From Gammaproteobacteria bacterium (lineage in GTDB: Bacteria; Pseudomonadota; Gammaproteobacteria; DSM-19610), in NCBI GenBank assembly GCA_011371465.1, contig DRQL01000306.1:1-6796 (forward strand): a DNA stretch of 6,796 nucleotides, written 5' to 3'. Position 1 is the stretch's first letter, and each line of letters starts with the position of its first letter. Both the position numbers and the translations under genes were made by a program. Shown piece by piece: positions 1-6,707 of this stretch. The notes under the pieces were generated by a model. It had not been told where the DNA came from. It saw only the letters and a program-made list of their open reading frames with translations, and did no database searches.

Positions 1-576
1 GAACTGGAGACCTGTTTGAGCATACTGGAGCAGGAAAACGAACGCCTGAAATCCGCTCGGGCTGCAGGCGAACCGGGCGTGCCGGCAGCCGATATACAGC
101 AACCGGCGCAGCTGAAAGGGCTGAAATCCATGATGGGGCAGCAGCAGGAAACCATCGGCAACCTGCAAAACCTGATCCGGGAACTGGCACCGGAAGCCGG
201 CAAGGCGAAAGAACTGGAAGATTCCATCAATGCCATAACGCGTACCAACCAGGAGCTCAACGGCTGCGTGACAGTGCTGGAGGATGAGAACGCCAAGCTG
301 CGTGTCGAGCTGGAACAGATTCAGTCACAGCTGGAACAGCAGGCTGAACAGCAGGCGGAGGTGGCGGGCGATGTGGATATCACGCTGCATGACGAGGCCG
401 AGACCGAAGCAACCGGCAGTTCCGGTAATGCTGAAAACCAGCAACTGGAAGTCAAGGTGCAGGAGCTGGAGGCACTGGTCGAGTTCAAGGATGCTGCTAT
501 CGAAGAACTGGAGAAACAGTACAACGCGCTGGAGTCGAAATACCTGGAGCTTACCGGCGAAAAAAAAGCCAACTGA
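1..576 (+). CDS. Coiled-coil protein of unknown function, 5'-truncated by the window edge
   Basis: The frame is open from base 1 to the TGA at 574-576, giving 191 visible residues. The earliest start-like codon, TTG at 16, is preceded by in-frame sense codons (ELETC), so the gene most likely begins upstream. The protein is dominated by Glu, Gln, Leu and Ala with heptad-like spacing: one long coiled-coil stretch covers about residues 35-118 and a second about 148-185. They are joined by an acidic, Gly/Ser-containing linker around residues 120-147. There is no membrane segment, signal peptide or catalytic motif in the visible part. It ends 105 bases before mrcB and is probably a separate transcription unit. 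A coiled-coil tail could belong to a structural, cell-division or chromosome-organising protein, or be the C-terminus of a larger multidomain protein; the sequence does not decide. The reading frame is confident, the function is unknown. Confidence 0.8.
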   Translation, partial: ELETCLSILEQENERLKSARAAGEPGVPAADIQQPAQLKGLKSMMGQQQETIGNLQNLIRELAPEAGKAKELEDSINAITRTNQELNGCVTVLEDENAKLRVELEQIQSQLEQQAEQQAEVAGDVDITLHDEAETEATGSSGNAENQQLEVKVQELEALVEFKDAAIEELEKQYNALESKYLELTGEKKAN

Positions 577-640
577 GCACCGTCGCCATCACACGACAGT
601 CGATTGCATGGCCGGCTAACCCCTGAGCAGTAAATTCTTC

Positions 641-646
641 TATACT
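641..646 (+). promoter_or_regulatory. Possible -10 box for mrcB
   Basis: TATACT is a good match to the sigma-70 -10 consensus and lies in the only intergenic gap before the mrcB cluster. No convincing -35 hexamer is found 15-19 bases upstream, where the sequence is mostly C-rich, and there is no extended -10 TG. The call rests on one hexamer and its position, so it is weak. Confidence 0.25.
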
Positions 647-672
647 GCGGCACACGTTATTCTGGTGCCGCA
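646..672. promoter_or_regulatory. Perfect 8-bp inverted repeat in the mrcB leader
   Basis: TGCGGCAC at 646-653 is exactly complementary to GTGCCGCA at 665-672, separated by 11 bases. The right arm ends nine bases before the mrcB ATG at 682. If the adjacent TATACT is the -10 box, the left arm spans the transcription start, so the repeat could be a dimeric operator or a 5'-UTR hairpin limiting ribosome access. No T-tract follows, so it does not look like an intrinsic terminator for the upstream gene. The repeat is directly visible; its function is inference. Confidence 0.45.
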
Positions 673-681
673 GCATTACCC

Positions 682-2985
682 ATGGTTCGTAAAAAGCGTA
701 AAAGCAAACGCCGCAAAACCGGCCGGCGCAGCCGCTCCCGGCGCAGCCGCTTCCCGTGGGGAAAGCTGCTGTTCAGCCTGGTGCTGGTGGTGGTTGCCTA
801 TGTGGCGTTTCTCGATTTCCAGGTCTACCGCCAGTTCGAAGGCAGCCGCTGGTCGTTGCCGGCGCGTGTCTATGCGCGGCCACTGGAACTGTATGCCGGC
901 CTGCGGCTGACCCCGGAACAGTTTGCTGCCGAACTGAAGGCGCTGGGTTACCGTCGGACAGGTGCAGCACGCAGGGCCGGCGAGGTATCCCGCGATGGCC
1001 GACGCTTCAAATTGATCAGCCGGCCGTTCGTGTTCTGGGACGGGCCGGAGCCGTCACGCGCCCTGCGTGTCACTTTTTCCGCTACCCACCTGGACGCGCT
1101 GCAGAATGACCGAAATGGTGAAACGCTGGCACTGGCGCGGCTGGATCCGCTGGCGATCGGCAGTATCCATACCTCGCACCAGGAAGACCGTATCCTGCTG
1201 CAGCTCGACGAGGTACCGGACATCCTGGTCCAGGCCCTGATCGCCGTAGAAGACCGGTCGTTCTATTCCCACAGCGGGGTGTCGCCGCGCTCCGTCGCCC
1301 GCGCCTTCTGGGTCAACCTGCGTTCCGGGCGGGTGGTGCAGGGCGGCAGTACCCTGACCCAGCAACTGGTCAAGAATTTTTTCCTCAGCAACCGGCGCAG
1401 CCTGACTCGCAAGATCAATGAAGCCATCATGGCGCTGTTGCTGGAACGGCGCTACAGCAAGGACGACATCCTCGAAGCCTATCTCAACGAAGTGTACCTG
1501 GCACAGGACGGGCGACGCGCCATCCATGGTTTTGGCCTGGGCAGTCGCTTCTTTTTCCAGCGACCGCCGGATGAACTGAGTATCGCCCAGATTGCGCTGC
1601 TGGTCGGCATGGTCAAGGGGCCTTCCTGGTATGACCCGCGGCGGCACCCGGAACGAGCGCTGGAACGGCGCAACCTGGTGCTGCAGGTCATGTTCGACCA
1701 GGGCATCATTACGCGCGCGCAGTTCCAGAAATCGCGTAATGAGCGACTCGGCCTGGTGCAGGCGGCGGCCGGTACCAGCAAGACCTTCCCGGCCTTTCTG
1801 GACCTGGTGCGGCGCCAGTTACGGCGGGACTACAACGAATCGGACCTGGTGAGTGAAGGCCTGCGTATTTTTACCACCCTGGACCCGCAGCAACAGTGGG
1901 CCTTGCAGAAAAGTCTGGACCAGCGCATTCGACCGCTGTTGAAACAACAACCGGAGCTGCAGGGTGCCGGTATGGTGACCAGTTCCACCAACGGCGAAGT
2001 GCTGGCGCTGGTCGGCGGCAGGCAGGCCGGCTTTGCGGGTTTCAATCGCGCGCTGGACAGCAAACGGCACGTGGGCTCCCTCATCAAACCGGCCGTCTAC
2101 CTCACGGCCCTGGAACAGGCGGAACGTTACAACCTGGCCACCTTGCTCGATGACGAGCCGCTGGAATTCGAGGACGCCGGCGAAGTGTGGCGTCCGCAGA
2201 ACTACGACCGGAAATTTCACGGCCAGGTCATGTTGTACCGGGCACTGGCGCATTCGTACAACGTCGCTACCGCGCGGCTCGGCCTGCAGCTGGGGGTGGA
2301 CCGGGTGCTGCAGACCCTGCGGCGCCTGACGATCGACGAACCCCTGAACCGGTACCCGTCCCTGTTTCTGGGGGCCACCGATCTCAGCACACTGGACGTT
2401 ACCCGCATGTACCTGAACTTTGCCAGCGGCGGCTTTCATATACCCCTGCGCGCTATCCGGGAGGTGCTGGACAGCGACAATGTCCCGCTGCAGCGTTATG
2501 AGCTCAGTATCGAACGCGTCATCGATCCCGCGCCGGCCTATCTTCTCACCCGGGCGCTGCAGCTGGTGGTGGCCGAAGGCACCGCGCGCGCGCTCAACCG
2601 GCGTTTTGCACCGGAACTCGGGCTGGCCGGCAAGACCGGCACCACCAACGACCTGCGCGACAGCTGGTATGCCGGCTATGACGGCGGCAAACTGGCCGTG
2701 ATCTGGATGGGCCGTGACGACAACCAGTCCATGGGCCTGACCGGGGCCAGCGGCGCCATGCAGGTCTGGTCCGGCCTGTTCCGCGCAACCGGTGCCGTGC
2801 CGCTGCAACCGGGCAAGCCTGAGAACGTGGTCTGGCGGCAGGTGGACACCGCCAGCGGTGGCCTGGCCGACAACGGTTGCGCGAATACCGTACAATTACC
2901 CTTTATCGAAACCGGAACGTTGCCCGCTGCGGCACCCTGCGCAAGGGAAGCGCCGTCCGGCTGGTTACCAAAATGGCTGCAATGA
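682..2985 (+). CDS. mrcB: Penicillin-binding protein 1B, bifunctional peptidoglycan glycosyltransferase/transpeptidase
   Basis: This class A PBP polymerises lipid II into glycan strands and cross-links the stem peptides in the periplasm while anchored in the inner membrane. The 767 residues begin with a very basic cytoplasmic tail (residues 3-23), then one membrane segment (about 27-45). A UB2H-like region follows (about 60-145), the domain that contacts the Lpo activator in E. coli PBP1B. The GT51 domain has the EDRSFY motif with catalytic Glu190, GGSTLTQQLVKN at 221-232, and the LERRYSKDDILEAYLNEVYL block after it. The transpeptidase has SLIK with nucleophile Ser466 and Lys469, SYN at 525-527 and KTGTT at 651-655. 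All catalytic motifs are intact. It is somewhat shorter than E. coli PBP1B (844 residues), with shorter tails. The ATG at 682 is the first in frame and keeps the basic tail, although no clear Shine-Dalgarno precedes it. The stop overlaps the lipoprotein start. Confidence 0.97.
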   Translation: MVRKKRKSKRRKTGRRSRSRRSRFPWGKLLFSLVLVVVAYVAFLDFQVYRQFEGSRWSLPARVYARPLELYAGLRLTPEQFAAELKALGYRRTGAARRAGEVSRDGRRFKLISRPFVFWDGPEPSRALRVTFSATHLDALQNDRNGETLALARLDPLAIGSIHTSHQEDRILLQLDEVPDILVQALIAVEDRSFYSHSGVSPRSVARAFWVNLRSGRVVQGGSTLTQQLVKNFFLSNRRSLTRKINEAIMALLLERRYSKDDILEAYLNEVYLAQDGRRAIHGFGLGSRFFFQRPPDELSIAQIALLVGMVKGPSWYDPRRHPERALERRNLVLQVMFDQGIITRAQFQKSRNERLGLVQAAAGTSKTFPAFLDLVRRQLRRDYNESDLVSEGLRIFTTLDPQQQWALQKSLDQRIRPLLKQQPELQGAGMVTSSTNGEVLALVGGRQAGFAGFNRALDSKRHVGSLIKPAVYLTALEQAERYNLATLLDDEPLEFEDAGEVWRPQNYDRKFHGQVMLYRALAHSYNVATARLGLQLGVDRVLQTLRRLTIDEPLNRYPSLFLGATDLSTLDVTRMYLNFASGGFHIPLRAIREVLDSDNVPLQRYELSIERVIDPAPAYLLTRALQLVVAEGTARALNRRFAPELGLAGKTGTTNDLRDSWYAGYDGGKLAVIWMGRDDNQSMGLTGASGAMQVWSGLFRATGAVPLQPGKPENVVWRQVDTASGGLADNGCANTVQLPFIETGTLPAAAPCAREAPSGWLPKWLQ

Positions 2986-3473
2986 AACGACTGACCCTGG
3001 TATTGATCACCCTGCTGAGTGCCTGCAGCAGCGCGCCACAGCGCCCGCTGCCGCCGGTCATCGACGGCGGTCACGCCGGTGCCCCGGGTGAACCGGCGCC
3101 GGAGCCGGCAGCACCGGACCGGGTCGAGGTGCCCCCGCCTGCAACGAGTGGCGGCGCAGTGGTGGCGTTGCTGGATCGCGCGGATGACTACCGGCGTGCC
3201 GGGGACAGCAGCAACGAGGCGGCCACCATCGAACGGGCCCTGCGCATCGAACCGGGCAATGCCCGTCTCTGGCACCGGCTGGCCGAAGCGCGCCTGGCGC
3301 AGGGGCAGTTGCAGCAGGCCGAACAACTGGCGCTGAAATCCAACAGCCTGTCGGGTAACGACACCCGGCTGCAGGCCAGCAACTGGCGGCTGGTTGCCCG
3401 GGCACGCTGGTCCATGGATGACAGTGCCGGTGCCCGCAAGGCAGAGCAGCGGGCCAGGCAGCTGGAGCACTAG
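2982..3473 (+). CDS. lpoP: TPR-containing lipoprotein, probable LpoP-type activator of PBP1B
   Basis: The 163-residue product starts with a lipoprotein signal peptide, a short basic end, a hydrophobic stretch and the lipobox LSAC with lipidated Cys15. Residue +2 is Ser, not Asp, which predicts sorting to the outer membrane. A Pro/Ala/Glu-rich linker (about 19-57) could span periplasm towards the wall. The rest is helical and TPR-like: about 59-92 (with ALRIEPGNARLW at its end), 93-126 (LAEARLAQGQLQQAEQLA) and a weaker third unit, 133-163. The ATG at 2982 overlaps the mrcB stop as ATGA, implying translational coupling; an ATG at 2973 is a possible alternative start. In Pseudomonas aeruginosa, LpoP is a TPR lipoprotein encoded next to the PBP1b gene that activates that enzyme. 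Architecture and position match; the orthology is inferred. It could instead be a generic TPR lipoprotein. Confidence 0.75.
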   Translation: MKRLTLVLITLLSACSSAPQRPLPPVIDGGHAGAPGEPAPEPAAPDRVEVPPPATSGGAVVALLDRADDYRRAGDSSNEAATIERALRIEPGNARLWHRLAEARLAQGQLQQAEQLALKSNSLSGNDTRLQASNWRLVARARWSMDDSAGARKAEQRARQLEH

Positions 3474-3492
3474 GGCCACCGGAACCATCACC

Positions 3493-4002
3493 GTGGGCGT
3501 ATATTCAGTAGACAAACTGATTTCCGAGGCGCGCCGCCTGGCCGCGGAGTTCCGGCGCACCACCGGCAAGCCTCTGCCGGGCGTCAGTGGCGAGATCGCG
3601 GAGCACGATGCCGCCAGGTTGCTGAATCTGGAACTCTGCAGCGAACGTCCGGGGGGGTTTGATGCCATCGGTAAAGGACGTCGCGATGGCCGCCGCGTGC
3701 AGATCAAGGGACGGGTGATCTTCGACGAGGAAAAATCAGGCCAGCGTGTCGGGCAGCTGAAACTGGAGCAGGACTGGGACAGTGTGGTGCTGGTGATCAT
3801 GGATGAAAACTACGAGCCGTACGAGATTTTTGAAGCCGCTCGTGAAGACATCGAGGATGCGATGAACGATACCGGCAACAGTGCGCGCAAAAAACGCGGT
3901 GCCATGACCGTCGCGCGGTTTAAAATCATCTCGCAGCTGGTGTGGACGCGTGAGGAAGGCGAGATCGACGATGCACCCTGGGACAACCAGACCGGCCCTT
4001 GA
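3493..4002 (+). CDS. Conserved hypothetical protein with a PD-(D/E)xK nuclease-like signature
   Basis: The soluble 169-residue protein has no signal peptide or membrane segment. I chose the GTG at 3493: it gives the natural-looking start VGVYSVDKLISEARRLAAEF, has GGAA eight bases upstream, and follows the lipoprotein stop by 19 bases. A longer start at 3394 would run deep into the lipoprotein gene. Order of visible elements: an N-terminal helix (6-22), GVSGEIAEHDAARLL (30-44) with Glu34, GGFDAIG (54-60) with Asp57, RVQIKGR (68-74) with Gln70 and Lys72, then a hydrophobic strand SVVLVIMD (97-104) and YEPYEIFEA. Helix-Glu, then Asp, then (E/Q)xK on a strand is the layout of PD-(D/E)xK nuclease folds; QxK in place of ExK occurs in Mrr-type enzymes. 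I recall similar sequences as an uncharacterised protein family. The stop overlaps the helicase start, suggesting a linked role in DNA processing. Activity is unproven. Confidence 0.8.
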   Translation: MGVYSVDKLISEARRLAAEFRRTTGKPLPGVSGEIAEHDAARLLNLELCSERPGGFDAIGKGRRDGRRVQIKGRVIFDEEKSGQRVGQLKLEQDWDSVVLVIMDENYEPYEIFEAAREDIEDAMNDTGNSARKKRGAMTVARFKIISQLVWTREEGEIDDAPWDNQTGP

Positions 4003-5966
4003 AAACACCGACCGCGCATTGGGCTGACGAGCACCGGCAGGCCGCAGACTGTCTGGGCAGCGACGGCGCGCTGGCCGGGGAAGTCCCGGGTTTTGCCGCG
4101 CGTCCCCAGCAGCAGCAGATGGCCGCCGCGGTCGAACGGGTATTCGGGCAGGACGAAGTGCTGATCGTCGAGGCTGGCACCGGCACCGGCAAGACCTTCG
4201 CCTACCTGGTGCCGGCCCTGCTGTCCGGCCAGAAAGTCATTGTTTCCACCGGTACCCGTCACCTGCAGGACCAGTTGTTTCACCGTGACCTGCCCACCGT
4301 GCAATCCGCCCTGGCAGTGCCGGTCCATGCCGCGCTGCTGAAAGGGCGCGCCAATTATCTCTGCCATCACCGCCTGGAAATCACGCGCAGCGAAGGTCGC
4401 CTGCGCGACCGGCAGCAGGTCAGCCAGCTGGAAGCGGTGGCCGACTGGTCCGGTCGTACGCGCAGCGGCGATATCGCCGAGTTGACCGGTATCCCGGAAG
4501 ACGCGGCCATCTGGTCGCGCGTTACCTCGACCGCGGAAAACTGCCTGGGTCAGCAATGCGACTGGTTCGCGAAGTGCCACGTGATCCAGGCGCGCCGGGC
4601 CGCGCAGGAAGCGGACCTGGTGGTGATCAATCATCACCTGCTGTGCGCGGATCTTGCCCTGAAAGAAGAAGGTTTTGGCGAGCTGTTACCCGGCGCGGAT
4701 GTATTCATCGTCGACGAGGCGCACCAGCTGCCGGAAACCGCGGCGCGGTTTTTTGGCCTGACACTGTCCAGTCGCCAGTTGCAGGAACTGGCCCAGGACA
4801 GCATCACCGAATACCTGCGTGAGACCGCGGAGCAGCAGGGCCTGCCGGACATTGCCCGGCAGCTGGAACACGCCCTGCAGGATGTCAGGCTGGCCATGGG
4901 GCAGGGCGAGCAACGTTCACCCTGGTCGCGGCTCGCCGCGAACGCGGAACTGGGTAAACACCTGGCCACGCTGCGTGGACAGCTCGACCAACTGGCTGCT
5001 GCGCTGGAACTGCAGGCCGAGCGCAGTCGCGGCCTGGACAACTGCTACCAGCGTGCACAGAAGCTGCAGGGCCTGCTGGCACAAACCACCGAACAGCCGC
5101 CGGAAAATCATGTGCACTGGTTCGAAACCTGGCGCCAGTCGTTTCGCATCAACCTGACGCCGCTGGACGTGGCGGATATCTTCGGTTCCCGGCGCCATGA
5201 GCTGCCCAGCCACTGGGTATTCACGTCGGCGACCCTCTCGGTAAACGGCAACTTCGATCATTTTGCCCGGCAACTGGGGCTGGAGGATGCCGTTACACTG
5301 AACCTGGACAGTCCGTTCGATTACCGCAACCACGCGCTGTTCTATGTGCCCGAAGGCCTGCCCGAGCCCAATGCCGCGGACTATACCGAACGCATGCTGG
5401 ATATCAGCGAACAGATCATTCGCGCCGCGCGTGGTCGTACCTTCGTGCTGTTCACCAGTTACCGCGCCCTGCACACGGCACAGCGTCGCCTGCAGGAGCG
5501 CTGTGATTTTCCGCTGCTGGTACAGGGCAGTGCGCCCCGCAACGAACTGCTGGAACGTTTCCGCGAGCTGGGTAACGCCGTGTTGCTCGGCACCAGCAGT
5601 TTCTGGGAGGGCGTGGACGTGCGCGGCGGGGCCTTGTCCTGTGTCATCATCGACAAGCTGCCGTTTGCGTCACCGGGTGACCCGGTGTGGCAGGCACGGA
5701 TCGACGCGCTGAAAGCACGGGGCGGAAACCCGTTCATCGATGAACAGCTGCCACACGCCGTGATTACCCTGAAACAGGGTGTCGGTCGCCTGATCCGTGA
5801 TGTCGATGACCGCGGTGTCCTGGTGATCTGTGATCCGCGCCTGGTGGGCAAGCGTTACGGGCGGGTATTCCTGAACAGCCTGCCGGATATGCGGCGTACC
5901 CGGGAATTCAGCGACGTGACTGCGTTCTTTGCCGCCGGCGACAGCGCGTCCTGGCAGACGACATGA
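3999..5966 (+). CDS. yoaA: YoaA/DinG-type iron-sulfur superfamily 2 DNA helicase
   Basis: This XPD-like 5'-3' DNA helicase of 655 residues is close in length to E. coli YoaA, which acts in replication-fork repair with the HolC clamp-loader subunit. Motifs in order: RPQQ (35-38); Walker A EAGTGTGKT (58-66, Lys65); four cysteines Cys122, Cys182, Cys187 and Cys193, spaced as the ligands of a 4Fe-4S cluster; DEAH (239-242); TSATLS (409-414); SFWEGVD (534-540); and QGVGRLIR (593-600) with the arginine-finger region. All are intact. No ATG lies near the expected N-terminus; the TTG at 3999 overlaps the preceding stop as TTGA and gives a family-like start before the LGSDGALAGEVPGF segment. The 3' end overlaps tsaB by ATGA. 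yoaA and tsaB are also neighbours in E. coli, which favours YoaA over DinG. The weak start codon suggests low expression. Confidence 0.93.
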   Translation: MKTPTAHWADEHRQAADCLGSDGALAGEVPGFAARPQQQQMAAAVERVFGQDEVLIVEAGTGTGKTFAYLVPALLSGQKVIVSTGTRHLQDQLFHRDLPTVQSALAVPVHAALLKGRANYLCHHRLEITRSEGRLRDRQQVSQLEAVADWSGRTRSGDIAELTGIPEDAAIWSRVTSTAENCLGQQCDWFAKCHVIQARRAAQEADLVVINHHLLCADLALKEEGFGELLPGADVFIVDEAHQLPETAARFFGLTLSSRQLQELAQDSITEYLRETAEQQGLPDIARQLEHALQDVRLAMGQGEQRSPWSRLAANAELGKHLATLRGQLDQLAAALELQAERSRGLDNCYQRAQKLQGLLAQTTEQPPENHVHWFETWRQSFRINLTPLDVADIFGSRRHELPSHWVFTSATLSVNGNFDHFARQLGLEDAVTLNLDSPFDYRNHALFYVPEGLPEPNAADYTERMLDISEQIIRAARGRTFVLFTSYRALHTAQRRLQERCDFPLLVQGSAPRNELLERFRELGNAVLLGTSSFWEGVDVRGGALSCVIIDKLPFASPGDPVWQARIDALKARGGNPFIDEQLPHAVITLKQGVGRLIRDVDDRGVLVICDPRLVGKRYGRVFLNSLPDMRRTREFSDVTAFFAAGDSASWQTT

Positions 5967-6655
5967 CACGTATACTGGCTATCGAAGCCGCCACCGAAGC
6001 CTGTTCAGCCGCGTTGTTGATCGGTGACAGCGTACAGGAACGTTTCGAAGTCGCCCCGCGTCGGCACGTGGCACTGCTGCTGCCCTTTGTGGAGTCTCTG
6101 CTGGCGGAAGCAGGTATACGTCCCGGCGACCTGGACGCGGTCGCCTTCGGTCGCGGACCCGGTTCGTTTACCGGTCTGCGCATTGCCGCCGGTATCACAC
6201 AGGGGATTGCCTTCGGTTCCGACCTGCCGGTCATCCCGGTGTCCACGCTGGCTGCACTGGCGCAGGGGACCGTGCGGCAACAGGGCGCAGTCAACGTGCT
6301 GGCGGCGCTGGATGCCCGTATGCAGGAGGTCTACTGGGGTGCGTTCCGGTGTGACACGGAAGGGCTGGTCGTGGCGGTAGGCAAGGAACAGGTCTGTGCG
6401 CCGGAAGCGGTCGAATGCCCGCAAACCGGTGACTGGTCCGGTGCCGGCAATGGCTGGCAGGCATATGCGGACCAGCTGTCACAACGCTGTGCCGTGCCGG
6501 GCGCTGCAATCTATGCGCAGCAACAACCACAGGCCGCCGATGTCGCCCGGCTGGCAGTCGCTGCGTTTGCGCAGGGCGAGGTGCTGGCACCGGAACAGGT
6601 CTGCCCGGTGTACCTGCGTAACGATGTGGCGAGGAAACCGCAGGCGGGGGGGTGA
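5963..6655 (+). CDS. tsaB: tRNA threonylcarbamoyladenosine biosynthesis protein TsaB
   Basis: TsaB is the non-catalytic ASKHA-fold partner of TsaD. With TsaC (threonylcarbamoyl-AMP synthase) and the ATPase TsaE, the TsaB-TsaD complex installs t6A at position 37 of tRNAs reading ANN codons, in the cytoplasm. The 230 residues match E. coli TsaB from end to end: RILAIEAATEACSAAL (3-18), the signature GRGPGSFTGLRIAAGI (63-78), PVIPVSTLAALAQG (89-102), LDARMQEVYW (116-125) and PVYLRNDVA (215-223). The length is typical and there is no sign of truncation. The ATG at 5963 overlaps the helicase stop (ATGA) and has only a weak GGCAG upstream, so translation is probably coupled. The first strand reads IEAAT where E. 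coli has IDTAT, a mild change in a subunit not thought to catalyse. The last codons run through seven G bases directly before the TGA. Confidence 0.97.
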   Translation: MTRILAIEAATEACSAALLIGDSVQERFEVAPRRHVALLLPFVESLLAEAGIRPGDLDAVAFGRGPGSFTGLRIAAGITQGIAFGSDLPVIPVSTLAALAQGTVRQQGAVNVLAALDARMQEVYWGAFRCDTEGLVVAVGKEQVCAPEAVECPQTGDWSGAGNGWQAYADQLSQRCAVPGAAIYAQQQPQAADVARLAVAAFAQGEVLAPEQVCPVYLRNDVARKPQAGG

Positions 6656-6673
6656 TATGCCGGGCCTCGCTGT

Positions 6674-6703
6674 GTCGGGTTACGCCCTTCGGGCTAACCC
6701 GAC
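6674..6703. repeat. REP-like palindrome downstream of tsaB
   Basis: GTCGGGTTA at 6674-6682 pairs perfectly over nine bases with TAACCCGAC at 6695-6703. Inside, GCCC (6684-6687) pairs with GGGC (6691-6694) around a TTC loop, leaving C6683 as a single bulge. The stem starts 18 bases after the tsaB stop. The sequence, including the CTAC that follows, resembles a dispersed GTAGGTCGGGTTA-type intergenic palindrome found in many proteobacteria, recalled rather than searched. The hairpin could also protect or end the mrcB-tsaB transcript, but no U-tract follows, so an intrinsic terminator is not supported. Confidence 0.7.
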
Positions 6704-6707
6704 CTAC

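Noticed and set aside
560..567. Run of eight A at the end of the coiled-coil gene as a programmed frameshift site
   Set aside because: It sits four codons before the stop; a shift would only swap a few tail residues, and no stimulatory structure or conserved extension is visible.
783..790. Chi-like octamer GCTGGTGG in mrcB (also near 2562)
   Set aside because: It is made of common Leu/Val codons in GC-rich coding sequence, and Chi recognition in this organism is unknown.
1819..2895. Minus-strand open frame (358 codons) inside mrcB
   Set aside because: It is antisense to the conserved transpeptidase domain; its composition looks like a reverse-frame shadow, with no motif or start signal.
2877..2981. 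Longer lipoprotein starting at TTG 2877
   Set aside because: This would put 35 non-signal residues before a clean signal peptide and lipobox, and overlap mrcB extensively; the ATGA overlap at 2982 fits better.
3394..3492. Longer start (ATG 3394) for the nuclease-like protein
   Set aside because: The extra 33 residues lie mostly inside the lipoprotein gene in another frame and look like random GC-rich translation; the GTG at 3493 gives a natural N-terminus.
2676..3800. Long minus-strand open frame (374 codons) crossing mrcB, the lipoprotein and the nuclease-like gene
   Set aside because: It is antisense to three well-supported genes, its translation shows no recognisable domain, and long antisense frames are expected in GC-rich DNA.
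3810..4637. Minus-strand open frame (275 codons) over the helicase 5' end
   Set aside because: It is antisense to Walker A and the iron-sulfur region of a clear helicase, and no domain is visible.
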